Shown one piece after another: positions 34,401 to 46,900 of a stretch of 64,000 nt of DNA. A program made the position numbers and the translations under genes. Numbering within the stretch: position 1 is the first letter of the stretch; each line of letters begins with the position of its first letter. The DNA comes from Parasponia andersonii (lineage: Eukaryota > Streptophyta > Magnoliopsida > Rosales > Cannabaceae), in the NCBI GenBank assembly GCA_002914805.1, contig JXTB01000004.1, positions 468,872-532,871 of the forward strand, read 5' to 3'. The notes under the pieces were generated by a model that saw nothing but the letters and a program-made list of their open reading frames with translations, was not told the DNA's origin and searched no databases.

Positions 34401-35150
34401 AGCCAAATCAATAAAAAGGTACACAATTCTTTCATTCTTTCTCTTTTAGGTTTTTGAAAAAAATATATTTTTTAGTTTCTTTTATTTCTAGATTTTGTTT
34501 CCTATTTTAGTTTAGATTTTATTTTTATTAATTAGGTTTATTAATTTTCTAGACTTTAGGTTTTTAATTAATTATTTTTTTCTTCACATTATTATTATTA
34601 TTATTTTATATTTTTTCTTCAAAAAAAATTGTATTATTTGCGTAACTGGTAGAAACTAGGATTGTTCTGTCACAAAGGTATTGCTTAAGAAAGATTAGTT
34701 ACAGAATAATAAGAATTACAACTGTGACCCCTCCAACTCACGTGGGAACCTTGGGGAGTTCTGTTGGGTTTTAAGTGGGACATTTTGCACCCTTTAAATC
34801 GATATGGGAATATTCTTAATATATACTTTTTGCGTTTACTTCACAACTTTCTTTTTCTCATAAAAAATAATAAAATAAAATAAAATAATAAAAACTTGGG
34901 TGCACGTCTTGGCATAGAGACAAATTAGAAAGACTTAGTAGAAGACTTGATTTTGAAGAAGATTCATCTGACTCTTGGTCAGGCACAGATTCATTAAAAA
35001 CATCTTTACCAGCCACCATGAATCAAATTGAGAATAACGCTGCTATAACTTTAAATGATTACCTATACCAAACCCGCACAACAACACCTTCATGCATCAT
35101 TTTTCCTCAAAATATACTACAAATGGATTTTAAACCTGGCATGATCTAAC
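34401..35150 (+). other. Leader of Athila-like element
   Basis: AT-rich leader and gag N-terminal remnants. A relict frame near 35020-35150 (MNQIENNAAITLND, then FPQNILQMDFKPG) is likely the gag start, broken by stops. Confidence 0.6.
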
Positions 35151-36720
35151 TTTTACTCATCTTCCATGGCCTAGGTAGTGCAAATCCATATTTGCATATT
35201 AGGAAATTTGAAGAGGTAGTGGCCACTTTCCATAGCCAAGCCAATGCAGTAGACATTGTTAGGTTAAAATTTTCCTTGAAAGATAAAGTGAAGAGTTGGC
35301 TATACTCTTTGATACCGAGATCCATAGGTATATGGGCGGAAAAGACCCGAGCTTTCTTTAACAAATGCTTTCCACACTATAAGACCAACAGCTTTAAGCA
35401 ACAGTTCTCAACTTTTTCCCAAAAAGATAGTGAAACTTTATATCAAGCCTGGAAGAGATTCAAAGAGTTGGTGAATATGTGCCCACACCATGGGTACAAA
35501 AATTAGCTTCTAGTTAATTATTTCTATGAGGGGTTAACCATTAAGGAGTGTCAATTCATAGAGATGATGTTTAATAGAGAGTTCCTATAGAAAGATCTAG
35601 ATAAAATCATAGACTACCTGAATGAATTAACTGAGAAAGCCCACACGTGGACTGGACCCAGTACTAATGATAGTACTAATAGGTCACGTCCAATCAGAAT
35701 TTATCATCTTAGGGAAAAAGATAGCTTTAAAGCACAACTAGAAGCTATGACTAAGGAATTAGAGGCCTTAAAAGCTAAGGATAGTAGAGTCACACATACA
35801 ATTGCTAGGGTAGAATCTTAAGCTACATGTTTTGTTTATAGGGGAGTGGAATACTTAGCTCAGGATTGCCCAACTTACAATAAGATGAGAAATGTTTATG
35901 AAGAATAATGCAATGCCGTAAGAATTTTTAGAAAGCCTTTCTCACCATATTTTGACACGTACAATCTTGGCTGAAGAAACTACCTAAACTTTAGCTAGAG
36001 ATCTTACCAAAACCAGCCTGTATCATCAACCGATAACTAGAACACTTAGACACCACCACCTAGGAATTACTTTGTACCTCAATACAATGCATGACCAAAT
36101 AGGAATCCTTTAGAAGAAATACTTCAGGCATTTATGGAGGCACATGCACATAATAAAACTAATTAAAAGTTTGAGTCTATACTTACATAGGTGGTGGAAG
36201 AGAATAAAGAAATTAAGAGTCAGATAACTAAGCAAACTAGTGCTCTTACTCTACAAGAGCATGGAAGATTTCCTGCCCAACCTCAATCCAATCCAAAAGG
36301 ACAACATTTGGCAAAAACCTCTGGCATTGATATGCAGAATATTAAAGAGGTCAATTCAATTACTACTCGAGGTGGTAAGACTTTATATAGTCTGACCATA
36401 CCAAGTGCACTACCAAGCGATACTACTAACTGGGTAGTACTCAAGATGCTCTCTACAAGAAGCGAAAAAGAATTTTTTGGTTAAAGTGCATTTTTCTCAA
36501 GCTCTAAAGACAGGAAAAATACCCAAAAATCTAGATAAGATCCTCGAAAACCTTAAGCAAGTTAAAATTAGTCTGCCGTTGTTACATATGATCAAGCAAG
36601 TACCATCATATGCTAAGGTAATCAAAGATCTATACACTATTAAGAAGAGGCACCACATTAAGAAGACTGCATTCTTGACCGAGCAGGTAAGTGCAGTGAT
36701 TGAGTAGAAAACACCGTTCA
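35151..36720 (+). pseudogene. Athila-like gag
   Basis: The retrotransposon gag domain is clear at 35192-35506 (HIRKFEEVVATFHSQ, LKDKVKSWLYSLIP, FFNKCFPHYKTNSF, QAWKRFKELVNMCPHHG), followed by YEGLT after a stop. Further down, FVYRGVEYLAQDCPTY near 35827 is a degraded zinc knuckle. 36191-36484 contains GRFPAQPQSNPKGQ and VNSITTRGGK, the standard Athila gag C-terminal words. 36477-36707 continues with LLHMIKQVPSYAKVIKDL. At least eight stops or shifts. The particle protein of the element; no longer expressible. Confidence 0.85.
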
Positions 36721-37260
36721 AATATAAGGATCCGGATTATCCCACTATCACCTGCTATATACGAACACACGAGTTCGGCCAAGTACTTTTAGACCTGGAA
36801 GCAAGTGTAAATTTTATGCCATATTCTGTATACTTGCGACTAGGAGAAATCAAGCCCATATCTGCGAAGACTGAGAGAGATAGTAGAAGATGTTCTACTT
36901 CAAATTAAGAAATTCTATTATCCTGTTGATTTTCTGATCCTGGATACTCAATCTGTGCTTGTCATAGAGTCTAAGATTCCTTTAGTCTTAGGAAGAGCTC
37001 TTCTTGTTACAGCAAATGCCCTTATTAATTGTTGGAATAGTCTAATAAAGTTATCATTTGGGAATATGACCTTGGAGGTAAATATTTTTCATGTCAGAAA
37101 ACAACCACGAGATGAAGATGAATACTATCATTCCTACTTGATAGATACACTCATTCCGGAAGAAGTAAACTTGCATAATAATTTTGAATTTTTGGAATAC
37201 CTTCTCCAAAACTCTAATTCTGAACTTTTTCATTATTCTGTTTAATGTTACTGTTGTTTT
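36721..37260 (+). pseudogene. Athila-like protease
   Basis: The active-site region near 36770-36840 reads FGQVLLDLEASVNFMPYSVY; in family members the core is D-L-G-A-S, so Gly has become Glu. After a break, 36955-37245 keeps LVIESKIPLVLGRALLVTAN and the following NALINC and KLSFGNMTLEVNIF. The Gly-to-Glu change alone would probably kill the protease. Confidence 0.8.
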
Positions 37261-37559
37261 TGATGATATACATGATAAGCAAAAGAAGTTTTGGCAACAC
37301 ACTTTGAGGAGTTGCCACTTTAAAGAGAGAACTCGCAACATCTACCTCAGAGATACCTAAGATTAAACTATTCTAGTTATCCAAATGTTTGAAACACGTC
37401 CTCTTGGGTTCATGTAATATATTTCCTATCATTATTTATTCTAAACTTAATATAGATCAGGAGACAAAATTGATAAATTTATTATAAGAGCACAAATTTG
37501 CACTGGGTTGGACTATAGCTGATATTAAAGGCATTTCCCGATTAATATGTTCCTATAAA

Positions 37560-38380
37560 ATCCATTTAGAAGAAGAAGAAGCTCACCCCTATAGAGACCC
37601 TTAAAGAAGACTTAATCTTACAATGAAAGAAGTAGTTAAGAAAGAATTCTTTAAACTATTAGGTGCATGCATAATCTATCCTATATCTGATAGTAAATAG
37701 GTAAGTCCAATACAAGTAGTTCCTAAGAAGTTTAGAATAACTATAATTAAGAATGAAAATGGGGTTCCCATTCTAACTAGGATAGCAATGGGGTAGTGTA
37801 TGTGCATAGATTATAGAAAGTTAAATTCTACCGCCCAAAAGAACATTTTCCATTGCCCTTTATTAACCAAATTTTAGAACGGTAGCTAATCATCTAATTA
37901 AATTTCTTGATGGGTATTCAGGATATTATCAAATAGAAAAATAACTACAGAGGATCAGGAAAGACCACATTTACATGCCTCGTTTGGTACTTATACTTTT
38001 CATAGGATGCTATTTGGTTTATATAATGTACCGCCTACTTTCTAGCATTATATGCTTAGTATTTTGTTTTTTTTGATTGAAAAATGCATAGAAGTATTTA
38101 TGAATGATTTGAATGTTTTTAGTGATTCTTTTGTCTCATGTCTACTTTACTTAAAAGCTATTTTGAGTAGGTGTGAAGAAAAAGGTTTTGTGCTTAATTG
38201 GGAAAAATGTCATTTCATGGTATCTTCTAGGATTATTTTAGGGCATATTGTTTCTGAAAGGGGAATAGAGGTTGACAAGACAAAAATCGAGTTAATCTCT
38301 AATTTACCTATACCGAAATCGGTAAGAGATGTTCGGTCTTTTCTTGGACACGTTAGCTTTTATAAGAGGTTTATATGAAA
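37560..38380 (+). pseudogene. Athila-like reverse transcriptase
   Basis: Recognisable words: EVVKKEFFKLLGACIIYPIS, VVPKKF-type text, CIDYRKLNST, a shifted TFTCL and GYYQI region, then an open stretch at 38052-38378 with FMNDLNVFSDS, where family members have F-x-D-D, so one catalytic Asp is Asn. It ends with CHFMVSSRIILGHIVSERGI and RDVRSFLGHVSFYKRFI. Numerous stops from 37600 to 38050. Confidence 0.87.
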
Positions 38381-38940
38381 TTTCTCCACTATATCTCGAC
38401 CATTGTGCAACCTTTTGGCCAAAGAAGCTGAGTTTAACTAGACTCTAAAGTGTATTGAAGGGTTCAAAACACTCATTATCAAACTTACTATAGCCTCTAT
38501 CATGCAATCACTTGATTGGAATCTACCCTTTGAAATTATGTGTGACGCAAGTAACTACACTGTGGGAGGTGTTCTTAGACAATGAAGAGATGAGAAGCCT
38601 TTCATTATTTACTATGCTAGTAGAACTTTGAACAATGCTCAAATGGATTATTCTACCACAGAAAAAGAACTACTAGCTATTGTTTTTGCATTAAAAAAAT
38701 TCCACTCTTATTTGATTGGTTCACCTATTATTATTTTTATTGACCATGCGGCCCTTAAGTACTTTATTTCTTAAAAGGATTCTAAGGCTGGCTTAATTAC
38801 ATGGATTTTACTTTTGCAGGAGTTTGATCTAACCATCAAGGATAAAAAGGATGTTGAAAATGTTATAGCTGATCATTTGTCTCGTTTGGAGTTCAGTGAT
38901 TCAACTAATGGTACACCCATTTAAGATGACTTCCCTGATA
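38381..38940 (+). pseudogene. Athila-like RNase H
   Basis: Continues from RT after a stop. Shows LPFEIMCDASNYTVGGVLRQ (catalytic Asp), YASRTLNNAQMDYSTTEKEL (catalytic Glu), HAALKYF and [14 protein letters not shown] at the end. A few stops only, in better repair than RT. Confidence 0.87.
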
Positions 38941-38999
38941 AGTATTTGTTTGCTGCAAGCCAAGTTCCATAGTATGATTATTAATTAATTGGTTTCTGG

Positions 39000-40225
39000 T
39001 TAAATTTCGCATGACTAGAGTGCACAAGATAAGCGAAAATTCTTGGTTGAGATAAGAAACTTTATTGGGATGATTCTTATTTGTACAAGTATTACCCTGA
39101 CCAAGTCATTAGATATTGTATTCCAGAAGGTGAGGTATCTAGTATCTTAAATTTTTGTCATTTTAAGGCTTGTGGTGGTCATTTTTTACAGTGTGGTTTT
39201 TATTGGCCTGCTTTATTTAAAGATATTAACAATTTTTGTCATTCCTGTGAAAATTGTCAAAAGTTAGAAGCATTGAGCCGAAGCCATATGATGCTTCTTA
39301 ACCCTATACTTGTTATTGAAATATTTGATTGTTGGAGTATTGATTTTATGGGTCATTTTTCTTCTTTTTTTGGTCATCTATATATTCATCTTGTTGTTTA
39401 TGTGTCCAAATAGGTCGAGGTTGTGCCTTGCTGCTCAAATGATAATAATATTGTGGTAAAATTTCTAAAAGAAAATGTCTTATCTAGGTATGGAATACCA
39501 CGTATTATTATAAGTGATCAAGGGACACATTTCTGTAACCATTCTTTTGAAGCTTTAATGCACAAGTATAGTGTAATACACAAGGTTTCAATTGCATGTC
39601 ATTCGTAAACTAATGGATAAGCTAAACTTGCAAATAGAGAGGTCAAGCAAATCCTAAAGCAGACGGCCAATCCGAACCAAAAAGATTGGTTCTTACATCT
39701 TTCTGACATGCTTTGGGCATACCGCAATACCTACAAGACCGTCCTTGGAATGTCCCCGTACAGGCTTATCTATGGAAAAATATGTCATCTACTTGTGGAG
39801 CTAGAACATAAAGCTTATTAGGTTGTTAAAGCCTTTAACTTTGATTTGACTACAACAGAGCTTCATAAACAGTTACAGTTATCAAAAATTGAAGAATTGC
39901 AGAACAATGCATATGATAATTCCAAAATCTATAAAGCAAAACTAAAACCAGCCCATGATAAATAGATTTTGAGAAAGAATGTTAAGCCAAACCAACGGGT
40001 TTATTTTTATGATTCCTGATTATATCTCTACCCTGGTAAGCTAAGATTGTGATGGACGAGTCCATTTGTTTTAAAACAAGTTTTTCCAAACAGTGCTGTT
40101 GAGATTCAAGATCCAACCAATGAGACAAGTTTTTATGTACATGGACAATGATTGAAGAATTTTGTAGAGAGAGTAGACCAATCTGAGAAGAACACTTTAG
40201 TGGCTCTTGTCTACCATGACTGATC
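39000..40225 (+). pseudogene. Athila-like integrase
   Basis: The zinc module at 39081-39413 has HFKACGGHF, FYWPALFKDINNFCHSCENC, then CWSIDFMGHFSSFFG (first Asp). 39423-39608 has RYGIPRIIISDQGTHFCN (second Asp). The third catalytic region reads [17 protein letters not shown] after stops (family Q-x-E normally sits near the second NRE). The C-terminal part continues through [20 protein letters not shown] to SPFVLKQVFPNSAVEI near 40110. Several stops. Confidence 0.88.
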
Positions 40226-41900
40226 AGGTTTTATCTTTATGTACCATATTTAATTTTTTTTCTCAGGTTATTTATTTTTATTTTCTTTAGTATGTTTCCA
40301 TCCTCTTCTCTAGCTTATTCATTACAAAGCCTATACTTCGTATGGAAATTTCATTACTCAGGTGTGCTTTATCCTTATTGTTTTCTTTTTTATATTTTTT
40401 TTTGTGACAGCGAGGACACTGTCTGATTTACATTGGGAGTGGTGGCATATACATATACTTTTTTAATACACATATTTTTCATACATGTACAAAATTTTTC
40501 TAAATTTTTTTTTTTCAGTAATGACTCAGTTTGATAATCGAATGTCGATGGTAAGATTTGATTCTATTGATTAAAGTTCTTAGAAAAATGATGAATGTTG
40601 ATTTGTTTATGTGTTTGATTCTTACGTTAGTTTGATTTTGCTTATAATTCTTGCATATTTTTGAGCACTCAATTGTATTTTAATTATTTTGTTTACTTAG
40701 AGAAAATTTATGTGATTAAGTGAATTTTTGAAATCTTATTAATAAACTCTAGAACCTGTTTGATTATTACTTGAGGTGAAATCCTAGACTAAGTTATATT
40801 AGAGATATGATTTAGGCAATTTTTGGATCTTTAAAGCTTTTCAAGCCTACTTTAGACATTTGATTATCTTTAGTTTGCCCATTTAAGCCTAACTTTTACC
40901 TTTTCTTTGTTACCTATATTTTTAGCCTAAAGCTTATAATGATTTTCTACATCTTACATTGTGCCTTATAGCACATGTGATCTTTGTTAAACATATTTTA
41001 TGATATATTATGGGACGGAACCCATGCTACCGTAGCCTCCAACTGTGTTTGATCTAATTCCATACTATGGTTATTTGAACCATTAGTCCCTAACTGTATA
41101 ACTCTTTGGTAGATAAGTCATCATCATTTTTCTAAAAAATGAGATATATTGTCCCAAAATGTTTCCCTATTTGTTGTAACGTCCTCTTAAGAGCTGACAA
41201 CTCAGCAAAGAGAACTTAATTGAGCAATTATTTTTTTTTAAATTTGAAGAGTAGTTGCTACTAATTTGTCAATGTTTAACTAGATGAAACAACGACTAAG
41301 ACAACATTTTGAGGAAAATCTCAATCCGTTTATTATAGTTGATTCACACGATTGGCATACACATCCCCAACTTTTTTTTTTTTTTTTTTTTTTTGCATTT
41401 GAATTCCTAATATTATTAAGCATTTTTTTTCTTTTTCTTCTTACTTTCCCTTTTCTTATTTCTTACAATTTTTTTCTCAAAGGGAAATAAAAGTGTACAC
41501 AAAAAGTTAGAGGTATGTCATGAATACTGCATTTTGTATTTAAGGAGCTGATAGAACAAAATTTTTGTATATCAAGATTTTTACTAATGGAAGAGGTCAA
41601 AATAAAATATTCCTAAGAAAATATATATTTTTTTGTGTGATTAAATTCTTTTCTTATGGGGACTTAAATGCCGGAAAATAAAAGACTGAGGATGAATTTG
41701 CCAAGAAGAGTATTGGTCGGTGGCCAGTATTGCATATAAGTTTTCGCCTAATATTCTTTGAAAAGTCTACTAACAATGGAATTGGACAGTAGAGACCAAA
41801 ATGCCAAAGTTCTCTAATGCTACGAACATAAATGCCAAAATATAAGAGATGCGAACTAATCTGCCAAAGAGGTATAAAGTTTGGGACTAATTGTTCAAAT
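40226..41900 (+). other. Post-pol region of Athila-like element
   Basis: Holds GCGAGGACACTGTCTGATTT and a TTGGGAGTGGTGGCA purine-rich tract near 40410-40445, a signature I associate with the end of Athila-type pol. The rest is AT-rich, with a poly-T tract near 41371. No env-like ORF and no copy of the 5' LTR can be found. The 3' boundary is therefore undefined, and 41900 is only where resemblance ends. Confidence 0.55.
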
Positions 41901-43453
41901 AAGCTTTTCCTACAATTAATTGTTATTATTATTGTCGTTACACAATCAAAATCACATATTGTGGAGTTTAAGAATCAAAGTGATCTTATAAATTAGTTTA
42001 TGGATCAGTTAAATAATAATCTTAAAAACTTTATGAACTTTGGGCAGGTAATTCATGGCGACCTAAAGCAAAACAAGCTAGCAGACATGAAGTACATTTT
42101 TTACACTCACAAAGGCAAAAATTTAGACAGTTGAGAGGTCTTCGCGTGCATTAGAGAGTATTAAGATTACTCTTTATAATATTATTAAAATATGTATATG
42201 ACAATGAAAGAAGACAGTGGAATTTGTTTTATGTTTTATAATATTATTAAAATATGTATATGGCAATGAAAAGTAACGCTCCTTTAATTTTGACACAAAG
42301 TAATAGTGGCTGATTGAGTTCCAATCATCATAACGAAAATGAATCATCAATATATTTTATTTAGCTTTTTAATTTTCTCCAAAAATACATTGTCTTGCCT
42401 TTGCCACCAAACTAAAAGTTGCACTAATACAACCGAATTATACAAATAGATCTTTAATCAGCTAAATTAATAGAAAAGCTTGTGCTTGGCACATAATCTA
42501 CCTTGAATGTTAATCCAATAAATTAATAAATTGAAAAAAATATAAAAAATTAAAAATTAAAAAGAATAAAAAGTATTTTAAAAAATATATATTAGTTGTC
42601 TCTTCTTGTTGCACTCAAAAATGCTTCTAACTAGGTATTGATATCTCATCACAAATAGGATCTTCAAGTGGATTTTACATTCTTATTGACAAGACATAAA
42701 TTTGATAATTCTCCGATGAAAAATTAATATATTAAATTTTCTTAATTGATCCCATATTGTACAATTATCTATTTATGACTTAATATTTTTAATTACTGAT
42801 TAATTATAAAAAATTATCACATCTCAAAACGCCTGTTATCTGTTGGCTAATACTCACACTATCTTCGCATCTAAAAGAATAGTTAATGAGTCACCTACAC
42901 ATCTAAAAGAATGATTAATAAAGTGAATATGATATTGTGATTGACCTTTAGGGATGAGGACGAAGAAAGTAATTAAAAAATCGTTCTCGATCATCTGTGC
43001 TGCCATTCCTAACAACCATCCTCCACCCATCTCTATTGGTTGAATCCAAGTGAGAAAGCCCCTAATGTCATCTACAAAAGCTGAAATCAGAATCACTCTT
43101 AAATTATTTTAGTTAAGAAGTTCAAAAAGAACTTGATTCTAGTCGGATCCAAAATAATTCTTGGACATTTTTTGAGTGAGATTTTGCTTCTTCGTTTTTC
43201 TTATGTGTTTGAGGAGCAAACATCCCTTAGTGTTGTTCTCCAACTCTTCTCTTTGTATTAGTGATTATAATTTTGATTTATGTAATGTTGGAATATTCAA
43301 GCCCAAGTATTGGCTAGTAAGGGATGGACTTGATACTAAGGTAGAAAAGTCAAGGATGGAGATGAAGGGGGAGAAACAATAGAGCCCAGATGGTTGGTAG
43401 ACTAAAGAAGACATAGGTATGAGATGCCTCCAATGATCATAACCAGCTCACAA
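41901..43453. other. AT-rich intergenic sequence
   Basis: No supported gene. One 37-bp direct repeat (TTTATAATATTATTAAAATA...) occurs at 42173-42209 and 42235-42271, 62 bp apart with one mismatch. A minus-strand open stretch at 42854-43096 has no features I recognise. Confidence 0.5.
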
Positions 43454-44180
43454 TAAGTGGCAGAGCCAGAACGTTTTGTCAGCAGGGGCGAAAATAAATT
43501 TTTTCAATACAATAATAGTACCCAAAAAAGTATTTGAATATATAATAATGTCTCTAAATGATAATAGAACATGTTTGACAAATTTTCATATTTTAAAAGC
43601 ACCATATAATAATCTTATCATGAGTGTCACATATCAAAAATGAAATTCTTAAATCTATAAAATCTTTATAAACGTACAAACTACAAACTAATCAAAATTT
43701 TAATTAAAAAAGATAAGTATAAAAGATACAATACACTTTATAGTTATATATATGTCATTCACTAGCACATAGATGGAGTCATCGAAAACAATGAAAATTT
43801 TTTCCATTCTTAATTTCCTCCTCTCAATTTTAGTTTAGAAAATTAAATAGAAAATAAAAGTTAAAAATCAAGCGAGTCTTAAGTTGGAGGAGAGAAAAGT
43901 GACCATTTATATCTTAAATAGGAATAAAACTAGAAATAAAAATTTCAGTCGGACCAAAGTAGAATAAAATCTTATATTATACTAAAATATGAAATAAAAA
44001 AAAATGAAGAGATATAATGACAACAATATCTCAGATATTAAAAATAAAGATAAAATTAGAAATAAAAATCTCAATAGGGGCCAAAACATAAAATAAAATT
44101 TCAAATAGCATTAAAAAGTAAATTAGAACAATTTAGGGGGCAATGGCCCTCACTTGCCCCCGCTCACTACCAGCAATGGC
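43454..44180. mobile_element. Possible non-autonomous element
   Basis: An AT-rich core is bracketed by GTGGCAGAGCCAGAACG at the left and GCAATGGCCCTCACTTGCCC at the right. This layout resembles common plant elements that begin with TGGC(G/A)GAGC(C/T)AG and end in GCCCCC. The right end is too degraded to prove terminal inversion and no target duplication was found. Confidence 0.35.
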
Positions 44181-45093
44181 CTCTTTTTATTAGCTTTGCT
44201 AACATTAGATGCTTTTGAAATTATACATTTTTATAGAGACACATAAAATATACACGCAAAATGTACGTACAATATTGTATCATTAATTTTAATCACTCAT
44301 AATTAGATCTTATACATGTGAGTAGTCCAAAATATATGTCACATCATATTATGTTATATATATCTATATAATTAGAAAATATATATAATTATGTGTGTCC
44401 TTAGCATTATTTAATCTAATATATAAAGTCGAATTGGAATAATTAAGCAAATGTTGTTGCAGTAGCTAATAAAATGGTACCATTTGTCAAGATCAAGACA
44501 ACTTGTGCCACCTAGGAACTTAGACACGTATCAATTTTACCAGCTTTGACTACGAGTCAAGATCTAAACTATTACCATTGTCTAGGTGACACCTCAAAGT
44601 GAGAGGTATAGAAGGACTATGCTTCAATGCCATGCAATATGCGGCCAACTTTATCATCCTGCGCCTATAAATGGGCTAAAGATCTTTGTACTTGAAGAAT
44701 AATAAATGCAAGAGAATTCTATTCCCCTTCTGCTTCCTGACTGATTATTTCTCTTAACTTTTTCTTTATTGACCAACTCAACGTTATCTTTTTCACTTCA
44801 CATGAAGCCACCTAAAATTCTGAACTTATTTTCCTTTTTTAACTATTATTAATCACCATTTCCTTTCTTTTAAATCCTTTATACACTAATTTCCACTTTC
44901 TTAAAATATATACAATTCACATCAATACTCATATGCAACAAAGTCTTTCAACCAACGTACATATACTCGTACACCCGTATACATATATTTATATACTTAT
45001 ATTATCATTATTATTATTATTATTATTATTATTTTTATCCCATCCTATATACTCTTATAATTATCATTATTATTATTATTATTATTATTTTAT
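44181..45093. other. Promoter-like and ATT-rich sequence
   Basis: At 44460-44660 there is a moderately GC-rich stretch with a TATA-type CCTATAAATGGG near 44664 and inverted CACCTAGG / CTAGGTGAC words about 80 bp apart. It may be the U3 part of a solo LTR, but no ends are defined. ATT microsatellites lie at 45007-45034 and 45066-45089. Confidence 0.4.
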
Positions 45094-46621
45094 TAGGATT
45101 TTTGGGATGTATGCCCCCTGAGTTTATCATGATTTGGCAAATTGACCCTCGAAAAATTCCTAAATTTACAAAATAGTAGCAATTAATCTGAATTCGTCAA
45201 AGGCCTGTCAAATTACTAACATAATTGGTCACGTGAGAGTCATGTGGTGCATTATTGAAGGTCATTGTTGGTACTTTACTGCATCTTAGGGCTTAGAGGG
45301 AAATTAGAATGAGATTTAGGTTTCTAAATTTAATTTTAAAATTATTTCAACACTAAATAATATTAAATTAAAATAAGTATAATTCTTTTGATTTCAAAAC
45401 TAAATAAGATTAAGTTCAGACTAGTATAATTTCTCATATTTTTTTAATATTATAACTTAATTGATGTTTTAAACTAACTGGAAAAAAATTGGCAACCATT
45501 AAAACCCACTCATCCTTTTCGTCTTCTTCTTTCACAAAATTCAAATCCCAAGGCCTAGATATCCTAATAAAGAGTTGAAATCTCATCTCAGTCCTTAGAA
45601 AAGCTAAGAAGAGAAGGAAAAAGAGGTTTGAAAAAAAGGATCGAAAGTGAAGATGGAATGATTTCAAGAGAAGCTATTTATTAGTGGGATTTCATAGGAG
45701 ATGACGAGCGTACCAAATAATGGAGATGATTTTGGTATTCTCTCATTTATCTTATACCAAACACAGCAAAGGAAGAGTACACTCCTTCCTCTCTCACTTC
45801 TCTTTCTTAGGTAATATAGGTCTCAGTTTTTCTACTATTTCATCTCTCCTACCAAACATAGTAGAAATGGTCATTTGGGAATTTTAGGTATAAAAATAAA
45901 TAATTATGGAAAAAATTTCTAAATTTAAGACAATATCATTAACAAATTCCTTATTCGTTTTTAGGAGAAGTAAGATTTTTTTTTTTTTTTATGCTAAACT
46001 TAGAATTTTATAAATACGAAATTATTACTGTAGAAACTAAAATTGAAAAATATAAATTTAAAACGAGTGTATACCTACTTTACATAGGGTGTCACATTGT
46101 TTTGTAGTCTTGTACTATTGGCTGCATTGAACATTTTTAAGAATGATTACCAGATATTTGAAAAGGATTCTTGTGAACTAGTTAAACAAGTTTGAAATTT
46201 GTATACTTATGGAGATATTTTCGAGTGAGTGGATTACATAGGCGAGATATAATATATTACAGATTGGCTTAGAAAAAGAAATATAACTAGATGGTAAAGT
46301 GTTGTAGCCTGTGGTAGAAGAAAAAGTTTACTAGGAAGCCTAGAGGCTTTGCATTTATTTGTATTAGTAGATCCCTATGTCCTTGATGGGGCCCTTAGAA
46401 CACTCATACAATTGAGGTAGATCTAAGACCCCCTTTTATTACCTGTTCTCAACAAAATTGTAATCTTTTTTTCTCATTTCAATTGATGGGTAATTTCTCA
46501 TTTTTGCTATTGTTCTTGATAGTTGATATATCGTAGGGTATTTTACTACTGTTTCTGGGTATTGTTGATTCTAATTTTTTTGGGTTGTCTTTTGATTTAT
46601 TTCTTGACAATATATATATAT

Positions 46622-46859
46622 GGTTGCCAATCCAATAGGTATTTTTTTCTTTACCTATGGGTAGGTATTTTTTTTTTAGCTGTTGGATCACCATCTAATG
46701 GTGATCCAATGGCTAATATGAAGTGCATGAAAAGACGTGTATCATTAATGCTCTTTCTCTCTCTTACTTTTTATAATAAAAAAATATGCATGCTAAATTT
46801 TCATTGGCCAAATTGATACCTACCCATAGGTATAAAAAAAATACCTACTGGATTGGTGT

Positions 46860-46861
<2 letters not shown>
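46622..46861. mobile_element. 240-bp MITE inserted in TA repeat
   Basis: Terminal inverted repeats of about 45 bp: GGTTGCCAATCCAATAGGTA at the left and, reverse-complemented from the right end, GGACACCAATCCAGTAGGTA, both continuing through TATTTTTTT and ACCTATGGGTAGGTA. The flanks are TA microsatellites on both sides, consistent with a TA target. A related half copy lies at 48153-48210. TIR sequence does not match classical Stowaway ends; the superfamily is open. Confidence 0.82.

Positions 46862-46898
<37 letters not shown>
46862..46898. repeat. TA microsatellite
   Basis: 37 bp of alternating TA directly right of the MITE. A shorter TA tract ends at the MITE's left edge (46611-46621), so the MITE split or seeded a TA array. 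Confidence 0.95.

Positions 46899-46900
<2 letters not shown>

Noticed and set aside
42854..43096. 80-codon minus frame
   Set aside because: Translates into plausible protein-like text but I recognise no motif, start context or neighbour; could be chance or a remote gene fragment.
44933..45121. Small frame with long Leu and Tyr runs
   Set aside because: Runs derive from ATT microsatellites.
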